A stretch of DNA of 38,533 nucleotides from Dehalococcoidia bacterium (GTDB lineage Bacteria > Chloroflexota > Dehalococcoidia > Tepidiformales > Tepidiformaceae): contig JAGQGZ010000007.1 of the NCBI GenBank assembly GCA_020432105.1, positions 1 to 38,533 of the forward strand, given 5' to 3'. A program made the translations under genes and the position numbers. The notes beneath the pieces were generated by a model. The model saw nothing but the letters and a program-made list of their open reading frames with translations, made no database searches and had not been told where the DNA came from. Shown piece by piece: positions 7,357 through 16,500 of the stretch (its first letter is position 1; each line of letters begins with the position of its first letter).

Positions 7357-7995
7357 ATGAGGTTCGCCGAACTCGCCCCCGGTAGAGACCTCGCCCTCCC
7401 GGCCGTGCTCACCGCAACGTTGTTGGCGCTCACACTTGTGGTGGCGCTCGGCCCCGACCCCCTCCCCGGTGAGGTTGCATCAATTCGGACCCTGCAGTCC
7501 CGCAGTGGCTGGGCCCGCGATTCCGCTGACCTCATCCGCAGGGTCACCGGCACCGGTGGGGCGATCGTCGCAATTGCCCTCGTGAGTCCTTTCCTGCTCT
7601 CGCGCTATCGCTGGCGTGCTCTCACTCCCCTCGCCATAGCATTGGTCACGGTCCTCGTGATTCAGCCAGCCTTCAAGGAACTCATCGATAGGGCCCGCCC
7701 CGCTGAAACACAGGTCGAGGTTCTCGCGGTTTGGACCAGCAAAGCCTATCCCTCGGGCCACGCCATTGGCACCACGACCGTTGCGGCATACCTTACCTGG
7801 CTCTGTCGGCGCCGTTGGCCACACTCGTGGGTCCCCTTCATCCTGCTCCTCCTCATTCCCGCAACGGTACTGAGCAGCCTCGTCCAGGGTGTGCACTGGC
7901 CCAGCGATCTCCTCGGCGGCATGCTCGTCGGCGGTCTTGCTGTATGGCTCATGGCACGCACCACACCCGCCGGCTCCGTGTCATCCTGGTCCTGA
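7357..7995 (+). CDS. PAP2-family membrane phosphatase with altered third motif
   Basis: 212 residues with about five or six membrane helices. The PAP2 catalytic motifs are K107-x6-R114-P115, P132-S-G-H135 and S173-S174-x5-H180-x3-D184. The family acts on lipid phosphates such as undecaprenyl pyrophosphate or phosphatidic acid at the outer face of the membrane. In the third motif the usual SR pair is S-S, so the phosphate-contacting arginine appears to be missing; the catalytic His135/His180 and Asp184 are kept. This may lower activity or shift the substrate. It lies 18 bp after the MFS gene but has its own TACACT box. Family call is secure; exact substrate unknown. Confidence 0.88.
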   Translation: MRFAELAPGRDLALPAVLTATLLALTLVVALGPDPLPGEVASIRTLQSRSGWARDSADLIRRVTGTGGAIVAIALVSPFLLSRYRWRALTPLAIALVTVLVIQPAFKELIDRARPAETQVEVLAVWTSKAYPSGHAIGTTTVAAYLTWLCRRRWPHSWVPFILLLLIPATVLSSLVQGVHWPSDLLGGMLVGGLAVWLMARTTPAGSVSSWS

Positions 7996-8301
7996 CCGCC
8001 TGATACGTCTCTGCGTGCCGAAGGCCCGTCGTCAGGTCTGTTGGATGCGTATCTCCCGACCTGCCAGCAGACCCGTCCACCGTGGCGCATTCAACGCCTC
8101 ACGGCTGAACAGGTGCTGGTCCACGAATCCCTGCGGTACCGCTGTGCCCGGGTTTACGGCAGACTGCGTAGGACTGTCCCGAACGTCGTGGCCGGATCCG
8201 CAAGCATCTCCGATGCCTGTGCAGGCCTCACGACCATTGATCGGGACGTTGCCCACGCAAACCCTGGCTCCGAAGCCTGCTACAAACGAAAGGACTAACC
8301 T
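7996..8301. other. 306-bp intergenic stretch, no supported gene
   Basis: Longest gene-free gap in the window. Open frames exist on both strands, but none shows the strong C-ending codon bias or recognisable protein patterns of the neighbours. Only GAAAGGA (about 8288-8294), the ribosome-binding site for the GTG start at 8302, is recognisable. No tRNA, terminator hairpin or convincing promoter was seen. Confidence 0.5.
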
Positions 8302-8931
8302 GTGCCCGACGAAATGGGCGTCTTTGACGCCATCTACCACACCCGCGCAATGCGCCGTATCAAACCAGATCCCGTACCAGAAGAGTTGCTGGTGAAGCTC
8401 ATCGACGCCGCCAATCAGGCCCCCAGCGGTTCCAATGCCCAGAATGGCCGCTGGATTGTCGTCCGCGACCCCGGTGTCCGGACTCGGCTCGCTGAGCTCA
8501 ACAAGGCCGCCGTCGATTACTATGCTCAGTCGTTCAACCCCGATGTGCCGGGCCAGGACCCCGATGCTCGCCGCCGCATATTCGCTTCGGTCCAGTGGCA
8601 GGCCGAACACCTCGCCGAGATCCCGGCCCTCGTTATCGCCTGCCTCGAATTCGGATCGCCACCCCCCGATCGATTTGCCGTCGGCGCCGGCGCTGGCGGT
8701 TCCATCTGGCCCGGCGTTCAGAACCTCCTCCTCGCCGCTCGCGCCCTCGATCTCGGAGCCGCCCCCACGACACTGGGTCTGAGCGACCGAACCGCCGTCC
8801 GCGAAGTCCTCGCCCTGCCCGACACCATCGAACCGTTCTGCCTCATCCCTGTCGGCTGGCCCATGGGCAAGTTCGGGCCGGTTACGCGTCGTCCCGTCGA
8901 AGAGATCATGCGCTGGGATCGCTGGTCCTAG
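8302..8931 (+). CDS. Nitroreductase-family FMN oxidoreductase
   Basis: 209 residues from a GTG start with GAAAGGA 7-8 nt upstream. The N-terminus has the nitroreductase signature TRAMRRIKPDPVPEELLVKLIDAANQAPSGSNAQNGRWIVV, with arginines and the SGSN loop expected to hold FMN phosphate. The C-terminal half has the helix AGGSIWPGVQNLLLAARALDLGAAPTT and ends with the strand FCLIPVGWPMGKFGP. Members are homodimeric flavoproteins reducing nitro groups, quinones or enones with NAD(P)H; some are involved in cofactor or xenobiotic metabolism. The true substrate cannot be told. It is followed by a VOC protein and a D-2-hydroxyacid dehydrogenase in the same direction, suggesting a small oxidoreductase operon. 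Confidence 0.9.
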   Translation: MPDEMGVFDAIYHTRAMRRIKPDPVPEELLVKLIDAANQAPSGSNAQNGRWIVVRDPGVRTRLAELNKAAVDYYAQSFNPDVPGQDPDARRRIFASVQWQAEHLAEIPALVIACLEFGSPPPDRFAVGAGAGGSIWPGVQNLLLAARALDLGAAPTTLGLSDRTAVREVLALPDTIEPFCLIPVGWPMGKFGPVTRRPVEEIMRWDRWS

Positions 8932-8965
8932 CCCGGGAAGTACCACTTCGAAGGAGCCCCATTCC

Positions 8966-9370
8966 ATGGCTGTCAAACTCGCCAAAGATGCTGTCGACAT
9001 CGGCATCGTCGTCAAGGATGCCGCCAAAGCACTCGCCTTCTATCGCGACCTCCTCGGTCTCGAGTTCGAAGGTGAGTTGCCTATGGGCGGTGGCGGTACG
9101 ATGCACCGCCTCAAGGCCGGAAACACTGTCGTTAAGCTTGTCTCGCCCGGCCGCAGCACGCCGGCCGACGCGGCCCCGGGCGGTATCCAGGGAGCCTACG
9201 GATTCCGCTACTGGACGATGATCGTCGAGAACCTCGAAGAAATCGTCGGCCAGTGCGAGAGTGCGGGCTACAAGATCGCCGTGCCTGTCACTGAGTTCCG
9301 CCCCGGCATCACCATCGCGATCGTCGAAGATCCCGATGCCAACTGGGTGGAGTTCGTCACGTATTCGTGA
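8966..9370 (+). CDS. VOC-superfamily (glyoxalase/bleomycin-resistance fold) protein
   Basis: 134 residues, start ATG with AAGGAG (8951-8956) 9 nt upstream. It has two beta-alpha-beta-beta-beta repeats: DIGIVVKDAAKALAFYRDLLGLEFEGE at the N-terminus and YWTMIVENLEEIVGQCESAGYKI followed by AIVEDPDANWVEFVTYS at the C-terminus. In metal-dependent VOC enzymes the first strand carries His; here that position is Asp (VDIGIVV). The C-terminal Glu (WVEF) is kept. The metal site may thus be changed or absent. The function could be isomerase, dioxygenase or binding protein. Its stop overlaps the GTG start of the next gene (GTGA), indicating translational coupling. Confidence 0.85.
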   Translation: MAVKLAKDAVDIGIVVKDAAKALAFYRDLLGLEFEGELPMGGGGTMHRLKAGNTVVKLVSPGRSTPADAAPGGIQGAYGFRYWTMIVENLEEIVGQCESAGYKIAVPVTEFRPGITIAIVEDPDANWVEFVTYS

Positions 9371-10356
9371 TCGGCCTCCTCGTCACCAATCGCATCCGTG
9401 AAGCGATTGGCGACCGTATCATCGCCGCGGCGGCATCGGCGGGGAATGAGGTTGACTTTGTCCTCCTCCCCCCCGATCCTGCCGGCCGTCTTCCTCCTGA
9501 GGACCTCCAGCGGATCGACGTTGCGTTCTTCTCCGGCGACCTCTACCCGGATGGTTCCCGGGGCTTCTTCGCCGCCGCCCAGGGTGCACCCCGCCTGCAA
9601 TGGCTACACACGTTCAATGCTGGAATCGATGCCCCGGTCTTCGGCCGCATCATGGCGAATGGCACGCGCATCACCACCTCTTCCGGCTCCACCGCCGTGC
9701 CCATCGCGCAGACGCTTGTCACTGCCCTGCTCATGCTTGCTCGCGGCTTCCCCGAATGGCTCCAATCACAGCACCGCCGCGAATGGGAACCCCGCCCGGG
9801 CCCACCCCCTCCCGACCTGGCCTCGCAAACCCTCACTGTCGTTGGCCTGGGGGCTATTGGCACCGAGATCGCCAGACTCGGTCAGGCGCTCGGCCTACAC
9901 GTCGTTGGGGTCCGCCGCACACCGGTCACGGGAGCCGAACCTATCGACGAGTTCATCACCCCCGACGCCCTCGATACCGTACTCCCGAGAACTGACTGGC
10001 TCGCTCTCGCCGCTCCTCTCACCCCCGCTACCGAGCACATGATCGACGACCGCCGCCTCACGTTGCTTCCGCCAACCGCCTGCCTCCTGAACGTCGGACG
10101 CGGCTCCCTCGTCGACGAATCAGCCTTAATCCGCTCACTGAGTTCTGGTCGCCTTGCCGGCGCCTACCTCGACGTATTCGAGGAAGAACCACTCCCGCCC
10201 GACTCTCCCCTCTGGAACTTCCCCAACGTCATCATCACGCCCCACAACTCGTCGGTCTCCGCAGGCAACGAAGCCCGCACCTGGGACTACTTCATTCAGA
10301 ACTTCGAGGCCTGGATCCACGGTCAGCCGTTGCGCAATGAAGTGCGGCCGGGATAG
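9367..10356 (+). CDS. D-2-hydroxyacid dehydrogenase (NAD(P)-dependent)
   Basis: 329 residues, GTG start overlapping the upstream stop. It has the split Rossmann architecture of the D-isomer-specific 2-hydroxyacid dehydrogenases: G160-L-G-A-I-G165 in the nucleotide-binding domain and catalytic Arg245 in LLNVGRGSLVD. Glu in the DVFEEEPLPPDSPLW segment and His293 in VIITPHNSS complete the triad. The enzyme reduces 2-keto acids to D-2-hydroxy acids or the reverse. After GVRRTP in beta2 the acidic NAD-selecting residue is not seen, so NADPH is possible (inference). Its stop abuts the stop of the convergent LysM lipoprotein. A second, more distant member is at 24265. Confidence 0.92.
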   Translation: MIGLLVTNRIREAIGDRIIAAAASAGNEVDFVLLPPDPAGRLPPEDLQRIDVAFFSGDLYPDGSRGFFAAAQGAPRLQWLHTFNAGIDAPVFGRIMANGTRITTSSGSTAVPIAQTLVTALLMLARGFPEWLQSQHRREWEPRPGPPPPDLASQTLTVVGLGAIGTEIARLGQALGLHVVGVRRTPVTGAEPIDEFITPDALDTVLPRTDWLALAAPLTPATEHMIDDRRLTLLPPTACLLNVGRGSLVDESALIRSLSSGRLAGAYLDVFEEEPLPPDSPLWNFPNVIITPHNSSVSAGNEARTWDYFIQNFEAWIHGQPLRNEVRPG

Positions 10357-10731
10357 CTACTGGCTGCCCGCAGCCCCGGGGATGATAAGCACCTGTCCCG
10401 GGTAGATGAGGTTCGGATCGGCGATCCCGTTCGCATCGACCAGTGCCTGCACGGTCGTCCCGTAGAGGCCGGCAATGATGCCTAGCGACTGTCCGGCTTC
10501 CACAGTGTGCGTTTGTCCGGCCGGTGTCGGTGAAGTGGTCGTCGTCGTTGCCCCGGCCACTGTCTCGGTCGCTGCCGCAGGAGTATTCGTCGCCACGGCC
10601 CCCTGGGTACTGGTTGCCGTCGGTACTACCTCTGTCGGGTCGTCGTCCCCGCCGCCAAACACACACCCTCCCAGCAGCGCTCCAAGCACCGCCACTCCCG
10701 CTACTATTCGTCCTGCGCGCGTTCTATACAT
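10357..10731 (-). CDS. LysM-domain lipoprotein
   Basis: 124 residues. The signal peptide ends in a lipobox (GALLGGC, lipid-modified Cys23). A Thr/Ala-rich spacer (about 33-72) is followed by a single LysM domain at about 75-118 (HTVEAGQSLGIIAGLYGTTVQALVDANGI, then YPGQVLIIPG). LysM binds N-acetylglucosamine-containing glycans, chiefly peptidoglycan, so this is a membrane-anchored wall-binding protein without a catalytic domain. Stop codons of this gene and the plus-strand dehydrogenase are directly adjacent. A second LysM lipoprotein, fused to a deacetylase, lies at 20450; both have similar Thr/Pro-type linkers. Confidence 0.88.
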   Translation of the reverse strand: MYRTRAGRIVAGVAVLGALLGGCVFGGGDDDPTEVVPTATSTQGAVATNTPAAATETVAGATTTTTSPTPAGQTHTVEAGQSLGIIAGLYGTTVQALVDANGIADPNLIYPGQVLIIPGAAGSQ

Positions 10732-10809
10732 ACAATAGTCCGCAGCCTATGCCGTTCGCCAACACTTCGCAACGTCTAAATTGTTGCAAGCCCGCCGGGT
10801 TTCTGTCCC

Positions 10810-11736
10810 TTACCTGCCCAACATACGGCGCACAATCGTCGCCACTATCCCCGGTCGCTTTCGCATCGACAGATAGTGCGATACGGATTCCGCTCGTCCC
10901 ATAAGCACCGGCTCACTCCAGTCCCGCAGCGTTGGCTCCCGATCCTCCTTCACCTGGGCCGGCGGCGTGAAACGGTCGAATGCGACCCATTCACCACCTC
11001 GGCGGGCACGAACATCCAACCCCGCCGATTGTGCCAGTGCTATCCCTGATGCGAGGTCCCAGATTCGTAGCCCACCAAAGCTGCACTGTGTGAAGATGCC
11101 TGCTGCCGTAAACGCGCACTCCAGCGCCGCTGAACCCGTCACCCGGTTGTCCCACCTCGGCGTGCGCCCCGGCGAACCACCGGGTGCCGCTGCCAGTGGC
11201 CGTCTTGCGCGCTGTTCCAGATTGGACGCCGGCATCGCAACGCCCTCAAACGAGAGTGGCTGTCCGGCCCGGGAATGCATCACTCCCGGCCGCAACTCCC
11301 GCGACGCTGCAACCCAGGTCGCACCCACCACCGGTCGCCCCCTGTGCAGCACACCGATGCTTGCGCAGTACAGCGGGAACCCGTTGACGAAGTTCGTTGT
11401 CCCGTCCACCGGGTCGATCGCCCAGGTGTACTCGGCGTCCACGGCCGGCTGCTCATCCACTTCCTCGCCTATGATCGCGTGGTCCGGCCACTCCTTCGCC
11501 AGCCGTTCCCGGATCATCGCCTCAACCGCCCGGTCAATCTGCGAAACCGGGTCCGTCGGTTCCGCTCCGTTCTTGCCCTCGGTCTTGTATTCGATGGTCA
11601 GCTCAGTGCCCAGCGAGGCAACAATGGCCTCACCGGCCGCTCGCGCGAAGCTCAGTGCCGCCTGCTCAACCGCCGCAAGCTCATCATCCGGCGGCAGCGC
11701 CTCGCCGCTCACTGGCTTCGGTCCGGCCTCGCCCAT
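10810..11736 (-). CDS. Inositol-monophosphatase-family phosphatase
   Basis: 308 residues. The metal-binding motifs of the Li-sensitive phosphatase superfamily are present: E91-E92 (IIGEEVDEQ), D108-P-V-D111-G-T-T (WAIDPVDGTTNFVNGFP) and W226-D227 (RIWDLASG). These enzymes hydrolyse phosphates of inositol, histidinol, fructose-1,6-bisphosphate or PAP with Mg2+ in the cytoplasm. The 30-40 extra N-terminal residues are not part of the fold. The C-terminal tail (about 260-308) is also longer than usual. The start lies 28 bp inside the ABC ATPase gene, so it is the last gene of the minus-strand ABC operon. Histidinol phosphatase and inositol phosphatase cannot be distinguished by eye. Confidence 0.85.
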   Translation of the reverse strand: MGEAGPKPVSGEALPPDDELAAVEQAALSFARAAGEAIVASLGTELTIEYKTEGKNGAEPTDPVSQIDRAVEAMIRERLAKEWPDHAIIGEEVDEQPAVDAEYTWAIDPVDGTTNFVNGFPLYCASIGVLHRGRPVVGATWVAASRELRPGVMHSRAGQPLSFEGVAMPASNLEQRARRPLAAAPGGSPGRTPRWDNRVTGSAALECAFTAAGIFTQCSFGGLRIWDLASGIALAQSAGLDVRARRGGEWVAFDRFTPPAQVKEDREPTLRDWSEPVLMGRAESVSHYLSMRKRPGIVATIVRRMLGR

Positions 11737-12665
11737 CGCGAGGCGTCATCCGCCTCATCGTCCGTCAGTTCCTCGGCTTCGACCTCCGCTGCCACAACCT
11801 CGGCCGGCTTAGGCTCTTTCGGACTTTCGGGTGCCCCTTCGTCGCTCGCTGTGAACACCCGTTGGTCCGCCCCCAACAGCGACGACAACCCTGAAGGGCG
11901 ATGAATCGTCGTCTCTGAATCGCCTTCTTGGGCCGCGAACGGACTTCGTTCACGCGCCTGTACATGCGTCCACACTTGCTGCTCCTCGCGCTCAAGCAGG
12001 CGCCCGTCCGAAAGCTCCTCCACCCGGTCTGCCCGCTCCATCACCAGGCGGTCGTGCGTGCAGGTCACAATCGTAATCCCCTCCGACCGCGCCAGGTCGC
12101 GCATCAGCCCGAACACCGCCACGGCTGTCGCTGAATCCAGTTCACCCGTCGGCTCGTCCGCCAGGATCAGCCGCGGCTCCGTCGCCAGCGCCCGCGCGAT
12201 AGCGACCCGCTGCTGCTCGCCACCGGAGAGCTCGTAGGGCCGGTGGTCCGTCCTCCGGCCCAGCCCCACAAGTTCGAGCACGCGCCGCGTCCGCCGGCCC
12301 CGCTCCCTGGCGCTCACCCCGGCGATCCGCAGTGGCAATTCCACGTTCTCGTGCGCCGAAAGCAGTGGCAACAGCCCGAATGACTGGAAGATCACGCTCA
12401 CCGTGTGGCGCCTCAGCTCATTGAGCTGCTTGTCGCTCATCCGATCGACGCGCTGACCGTCGATCCAGACCTCACCGCTCGTCGGCCGGTCGAGTCCGGC
12501 AATCAGGTTCAGCAGCGTCGTCTTGCCACTGCCCGAACGCCCGACCAGCGCCAGGAACTCCCCCGCTGCGATCTCCAGGCTCACATTGTCGACCGCCAGC
12601 ACATCCTCGGAGCCCAGCTTGAAGAGCCGCGAGACGTTCTTGACCGAAATCTGCGCCCCTGCCAC
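11709..12665 (-). CDS. MacB/LolD-type ABC transporter ATP-binding protein with C-terminal extension
   Basis: 318 residues from GTG, which overlaps the stop of the previous ATPase by one base. Nucleotide-binding motifs are Walker A (GRSGSGKTT, 42-50), Q-loop Gln94, signature LSGGEQQ (146-152), Walker B with catalytic Glu171 (LILADEPTGELDS) and H-loop His204. This signature and LDRPTSGEV are typical of MacB/LolD/FtsE-like ATPases that drive FtsX permeases. From about residue 231 to 318 there is an acidic Glu/Ala/Pro-rich extension with no recognised domain. It is probably paired with one of the two giant permeases at 13579-16974 and 17088-20453. Confidence 0.9.
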   Translation of the reverse strand: MAGAQISVKNVSRLFKLGSEDVLAVDNVSLEIAAGEFLALVGRSGSGKTTLLNLIAGLDRPTSGEVWIDGQRVDRMSDKQLNELRRHTVSVIFQSFGLLPLLSAHENVELPLRIAGVSARERGRRTRRVLELVGLGRRTDHRPYELSGGEQQRVAIARALATEPRLILADEPTGELDSATAVAVFGLMRDLARSEGITIVTCTHDRLVMERADRVEELSDGRLLEREEQQVWTHVQARERSPFAAQEGDSETTIHRPSGLSSLLGADQRVFTASDEGAPESPKEPKPAEVVAAEVEAEELTDDEADDASRWARPDRSQ

Positions 12666-13573
12666 TAGCCGCCCTCTCCTCGTCGGTCGCTTGGCAGCAC
12701 CTCCACCGCTCCCTCGCTCATCTGGATGCGCGCGCGATCGTGGATCTTCAACCGGTCCAGGAACTCGCGGGGAATCTGTAGCCGGCCCGCCGCATCAATC
12801 AACGCATATTCGTCGTGATGCACCGTCGGATGTCCCGCCTCGAACTCCACCCGCCGGTAGATCTCCGTGCTCGTCCGCCCGTCTCGAATCGCAACCACCC
12901 GGTCCACTCGTGAAGCGATCTCCGGGTCGTGGGTGACGATCACCACGGTGACACCAAACTTCCGGTTCAGGTCAACAAACACCTCGTAGATCAGGTCCGC
13001 TGCCAGCGAATCGAGTTCGCCCGTTGGCTCATCCGCCAGCAGCAGCGGTGGGTTGTTGGCCAGTGCCACGGCAATGCTCACCCGCTGCTGCTCGCCACCC
13101 GATAGCTGCTGTGGCCGGTGGTGCAGCCGGTGCGAAAGCCGCACTGCCTCCAGCAACTCCAGTGCTCGCCTCCGCGCCTCACCCGCGTCGGTGCTGTTGA
13201 GAATCATCGGCACCTCGACGTTCTGCAGCACGTCCAGGTACGGAACCAGGTTGCGCCCGGTCTGCTGCCAGACGAACCCCACCTGGTTCCGCCGGTAGTC
13301 CACCATGTCCCTGTCCGACATCGTCAACAGGTCGCGGCCCCCCACGAACGCTCGCCCCGCACTCGGCGTATCCAACCCCGCCAGGATATTCAGCAGGGTG
13401 CTCTTTCCCGACCCCGACGCCCCAACGATCGCCATGAACTCGCCCTGCCTCACCTTCAGGTCCAGCCCCCGCAGGGCCACTACCTCGAGGTTGGCGATCT
13501 TGTAGATCTTGAAAAGATCTTCACAGTTGATGTACAACTCGCGGCTTGCGAAGGTGGTCGCCGGATTGGTCAT
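12665..13573 (-). CDS. MacB/LolD-type ABC ATPase fused to an AbrB/SpoVT-like C-terminal domain
   Basis: 302 residues. ATPase motifs: Walker A G51-A-S-G-S-G-K-S-T, signature LSGGEQQ (157-163), Walker B with Glu182 (LLLADEPTGELDS) and H-loop His215. After the ATPase, residues about 254-294 (EYALIDAAGRLQIPREFLDRLKI and RARIQMSEGAVEVLP) match the pattern of AbrB/MazE/SpoVT swapped-hairpin domains: an I-D-x-x-G-R-(L/I)-x-I-P-x-E core followed by hydrophobic strands. In that family the domain is a DNA-binding dimer. Here it may instead be a dimerisation or regulatory tail of the transporter. It starts five bases after the permease stop, with GGGTGA upstream. The ATPase is certain; the tail assignment is good but not proven. 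Confidence 0.88.
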   Translation of the reverse strand: MTNPATTFASRELYINCEDLFKIYKIANLEVVALRGLDLKVRQGEFMAIVGASGSGKSTLLNILAGLDTPSAGRAFVGGRDLLTMSDRDMVDYRRNQVGFVWQQTGRNLVPYLDVLQNVEVPMILNSTDAGEARRRALELLEAVRLSHRLHHRPQQLSGGEQQRVSIAVALANNPPLLLADEPTGELDSLAADLIYEVFVDLNRKFGVTVVIVTHDPEIASRVDRVVAIRDGRTSTEIYRRVEFEAGHPTVHHDEYALIDAAGRLQIPREFLDRLKIHDRARIQMSEGAVEVLPSDRRGEGG

Positions 13574-13578
13574 GGAGG

Positions 13579-16500
13579 CTACAGTTCACCCATCCGCAGT
13601 GCCCGGTGGACGCTGAGACGGGAATAGAGAATTGCCAGGGCCACTATCGTAGCAACGAAGACCACCGCGAGCAGCGAGTATACCGTCAGCACCGTGCTCC
13701 AACTGACTTGCGTCACAATCGGTGGGATTACATCTTCGCCGCGTTCGTTCACCCCCATGAAATCGATCATCAGGCCGCTCAGCGGCATCCCCAGGAAGGT
13801 GCCGACAAGCGCCCCCGACACGATCACGAAGATCTGCTCGAAACTCACCAGTCCGAATATCTGGCGCGTCGAAAACCCCATCGTCCGCAGGATCGCAAAC
13901 TCCAGCGACCGCGACTGCGCCGTCAGGAAGCTATAGACGACGAATCCCAGTGCCGTCAGCAGCAGCACCGAAGCAAAAGAGAGGAAGAGGATACCCTCCC
14001 AGCTGGCCGCCACTAGCGGGTCGCTGCCCGCCTCTTCCCGCAGCCCGGCCTCAGTTGTTACCTCCGGCGCAAACGAGCTTCCCGGGAGCACAAGAGCCTC
14101 CGGGTCCAGGTCCATCCCATCGGCCGATGGTAGCCACGCCTCGTTCGGGTAGGCACCGGTCGCCAGCACCGGCACTCTTGCCGCCAGGTCCTGGATCGTA
14201 TCCAGGTTCGCCACCACCAGTTCCTCTCTGCCGTTGGGGTCCCAGGTCGGGAAATAGGAAAACGAACCGGCAATGACCACATTCACGTACTGCCGGTTGA
14301 TGTAGAGGAGCGTAGCGTCGCCTCGTTCCAGGCCTGTCTCCTCGAGAAAGCCCTCGCTCACGATCACCGCCATCGCGTCGGCGCCCGATCGTGGCCGGAA
14401 CCCGAAGAGCTGCGGCCCCTGGTCGGTCACGGAGAACTCCAGCTTCGCTGCGTACCTGTCCGAGCGCCCCTCCTCTACACGGGAGAGCACCGCCGGTTGG
14501 CGTAGCTGGCTCACCCCCCCAATCGTTGCGTAGCCCGCGACATCTTCAAATTCATCCACGATCGTTGGGTCCGCAAAGCCGAACTCGTCCTCAGCAGGGA
14601 GCGCTTTGCCGGTTTGCAGGGCGTCGGCCAGGAACACATGCCGGGTGTCTCCTGTGGGGGCCTGTGTAAATCGAAAGAAGATCGCGTCAAGCTGGAGTTC
14701 CTGGGCCGGGTCCGGCGATCCCTGGTTTCGCGGCGACTCAGGGTCATCCAGCGCCCCCGCGTAGAACTGCCAGCCACCGGTGTCTGGCTCGCCAACCGGG
14801 AACAGCGTGAACTCCCAGAGGCTCTTGTTCTCGTCGGACACTCGCACCGCCATGCGCCCGTGGAATGCCGGGTTCGTGAGCAGGTCCGGCGGCTTCGCCC
14901 AGAGCCCGATGTACCGATTTCCGGCGGGGATCTTGCCCACCTCGGGGGCAGGCTCCTCCTCCTCGGGTACCAGGCGCCCCATCAATTCCTCCAGCGACGC
15001 TCCGGCGAAGTCATTCCGCCAGTAGGCAATCTGTTCGAACTCGCCCGGCCGCACAGCCAGCAGGTCCGAACTCACGAAGGTGAACGTCGCCAGGTCTGAA
15101 TATGACGCGCTCATGCGGGCCACCGGTGTCACTCCCTCACTGTTCGTCGTCTCCTCCACCTGCGATACAAACTGGTCCGGCGGCGAACCACCCCGCGTGT
15201 AGGTGAGGCGTGCCGGCGCTCCCGCTTCGTAAGCCGAGCGGTCGTCGTAGCTTTGCTCCAGGGTCGCCCGGAAACCTGCCGCAAACATCCCCACCGCTGT
15301 CGCCAGCAACAGCAGCAAAATCAGCCGGCTGTAATGCAGGGGACTCCGCACCAGGTGCACCAGGCCCAGTGGGATCGTCGCCCCGTTCAGTCCCCGCCCC
15401 GCCCACGAAGCAACCCGTAGCACCAGCGGGAACAGGCGCAGGAAGACAAGCGCGATCATCAGCATGAACAACGTCGGCGTCACCAGCAGCAATGGGTCCG
15501 CCGAAAGGTCGCCGAACAACCGGTCGGTGACCAGCGAACCCTGCTGGCGCAACTGGTAGAAAAGGAACGCCCCCACCACGATCAGCCCTAGGTCGAGGTA
15601 GTAGCGGAGAAACGCCGGTTGCTGTGGCGGTCTCGCCAGCGATTGCTTGTAGTTCACGATGGAGTTGCTGGTTGCCCGGTAGGCCGGTATCAGCAACGCA
15701 GCCAGGGCCAGGAGCACCCCAACAACTGCCAGCAGGATCGCCCAGATCGAGTAGTTCACCGCAATCGTGCTGCCGCCGCTCAGTCCGCTGAACGATGGCG
15801 TCAGCCCCAGCAGCGAGATGGCGGTGCCGGCAAGCAACGGACCAACCACCACCCCCACAAGGCAGAGCATCGCCCCTTCAATGAAGTAGATCAGCATCAC
15901 CTGTCCCGTACTCGCGCCGCGACTCTTGAAGAGCGCTATCTCCCCCACCTGTCGCTCGACCAGCATGTTCGAGACCATCACCAGGTAGTACAGGACGATG
16001 CCGACGATCTGGACCATCAGCGCGAACAGCGGCAGTCGCGTGAAGAACAGCTTCTCCTCGTAGCTCTCAATGGTGTTGGGAAGCTCGGTATTCACCGTTG
16101 TCCGCAGGATCTCCGCTTTCAGCCCCGCACTCATCCCCTTCACGCTGTCCACGATCCCGCCGGCGTTGCGACTGTTGACCTTGTCGGCATCCACCAGCCC
16201 GTACGTCCAGAAGCTGCCGCGCAGGTCGGGCAGGTACGTCGTCAGGGCACCTGTCAACGTTTCCTCCGGCACGAAAAACGCATAGGTCGGCCATGAAGTA
16301 TTCGTCACGATGAAGCGGCTTTCATCTGCCACCCCAAACCAGAACGGGTCGTCCGGATCCAACGGGGCTATCAGCCCCACCACGGTCACCTTCACCGGCT
16401 CGCTCCCCAGCGCCCAGAACGGATGAAGGTCGAAGCTGTCCCCCACGGCAACGCCGAGTTGCACAGCCGCCTTCGCCCCCAGCATCACCTCCACCGCAGG

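Noticed and set aside
8032-9027. 331-codon minus-strand frame across the 7996-8301 gap and the nitroreductase
   Set aside because: Low-complexity Gly/Asp/Val shadow; no signals at its start.
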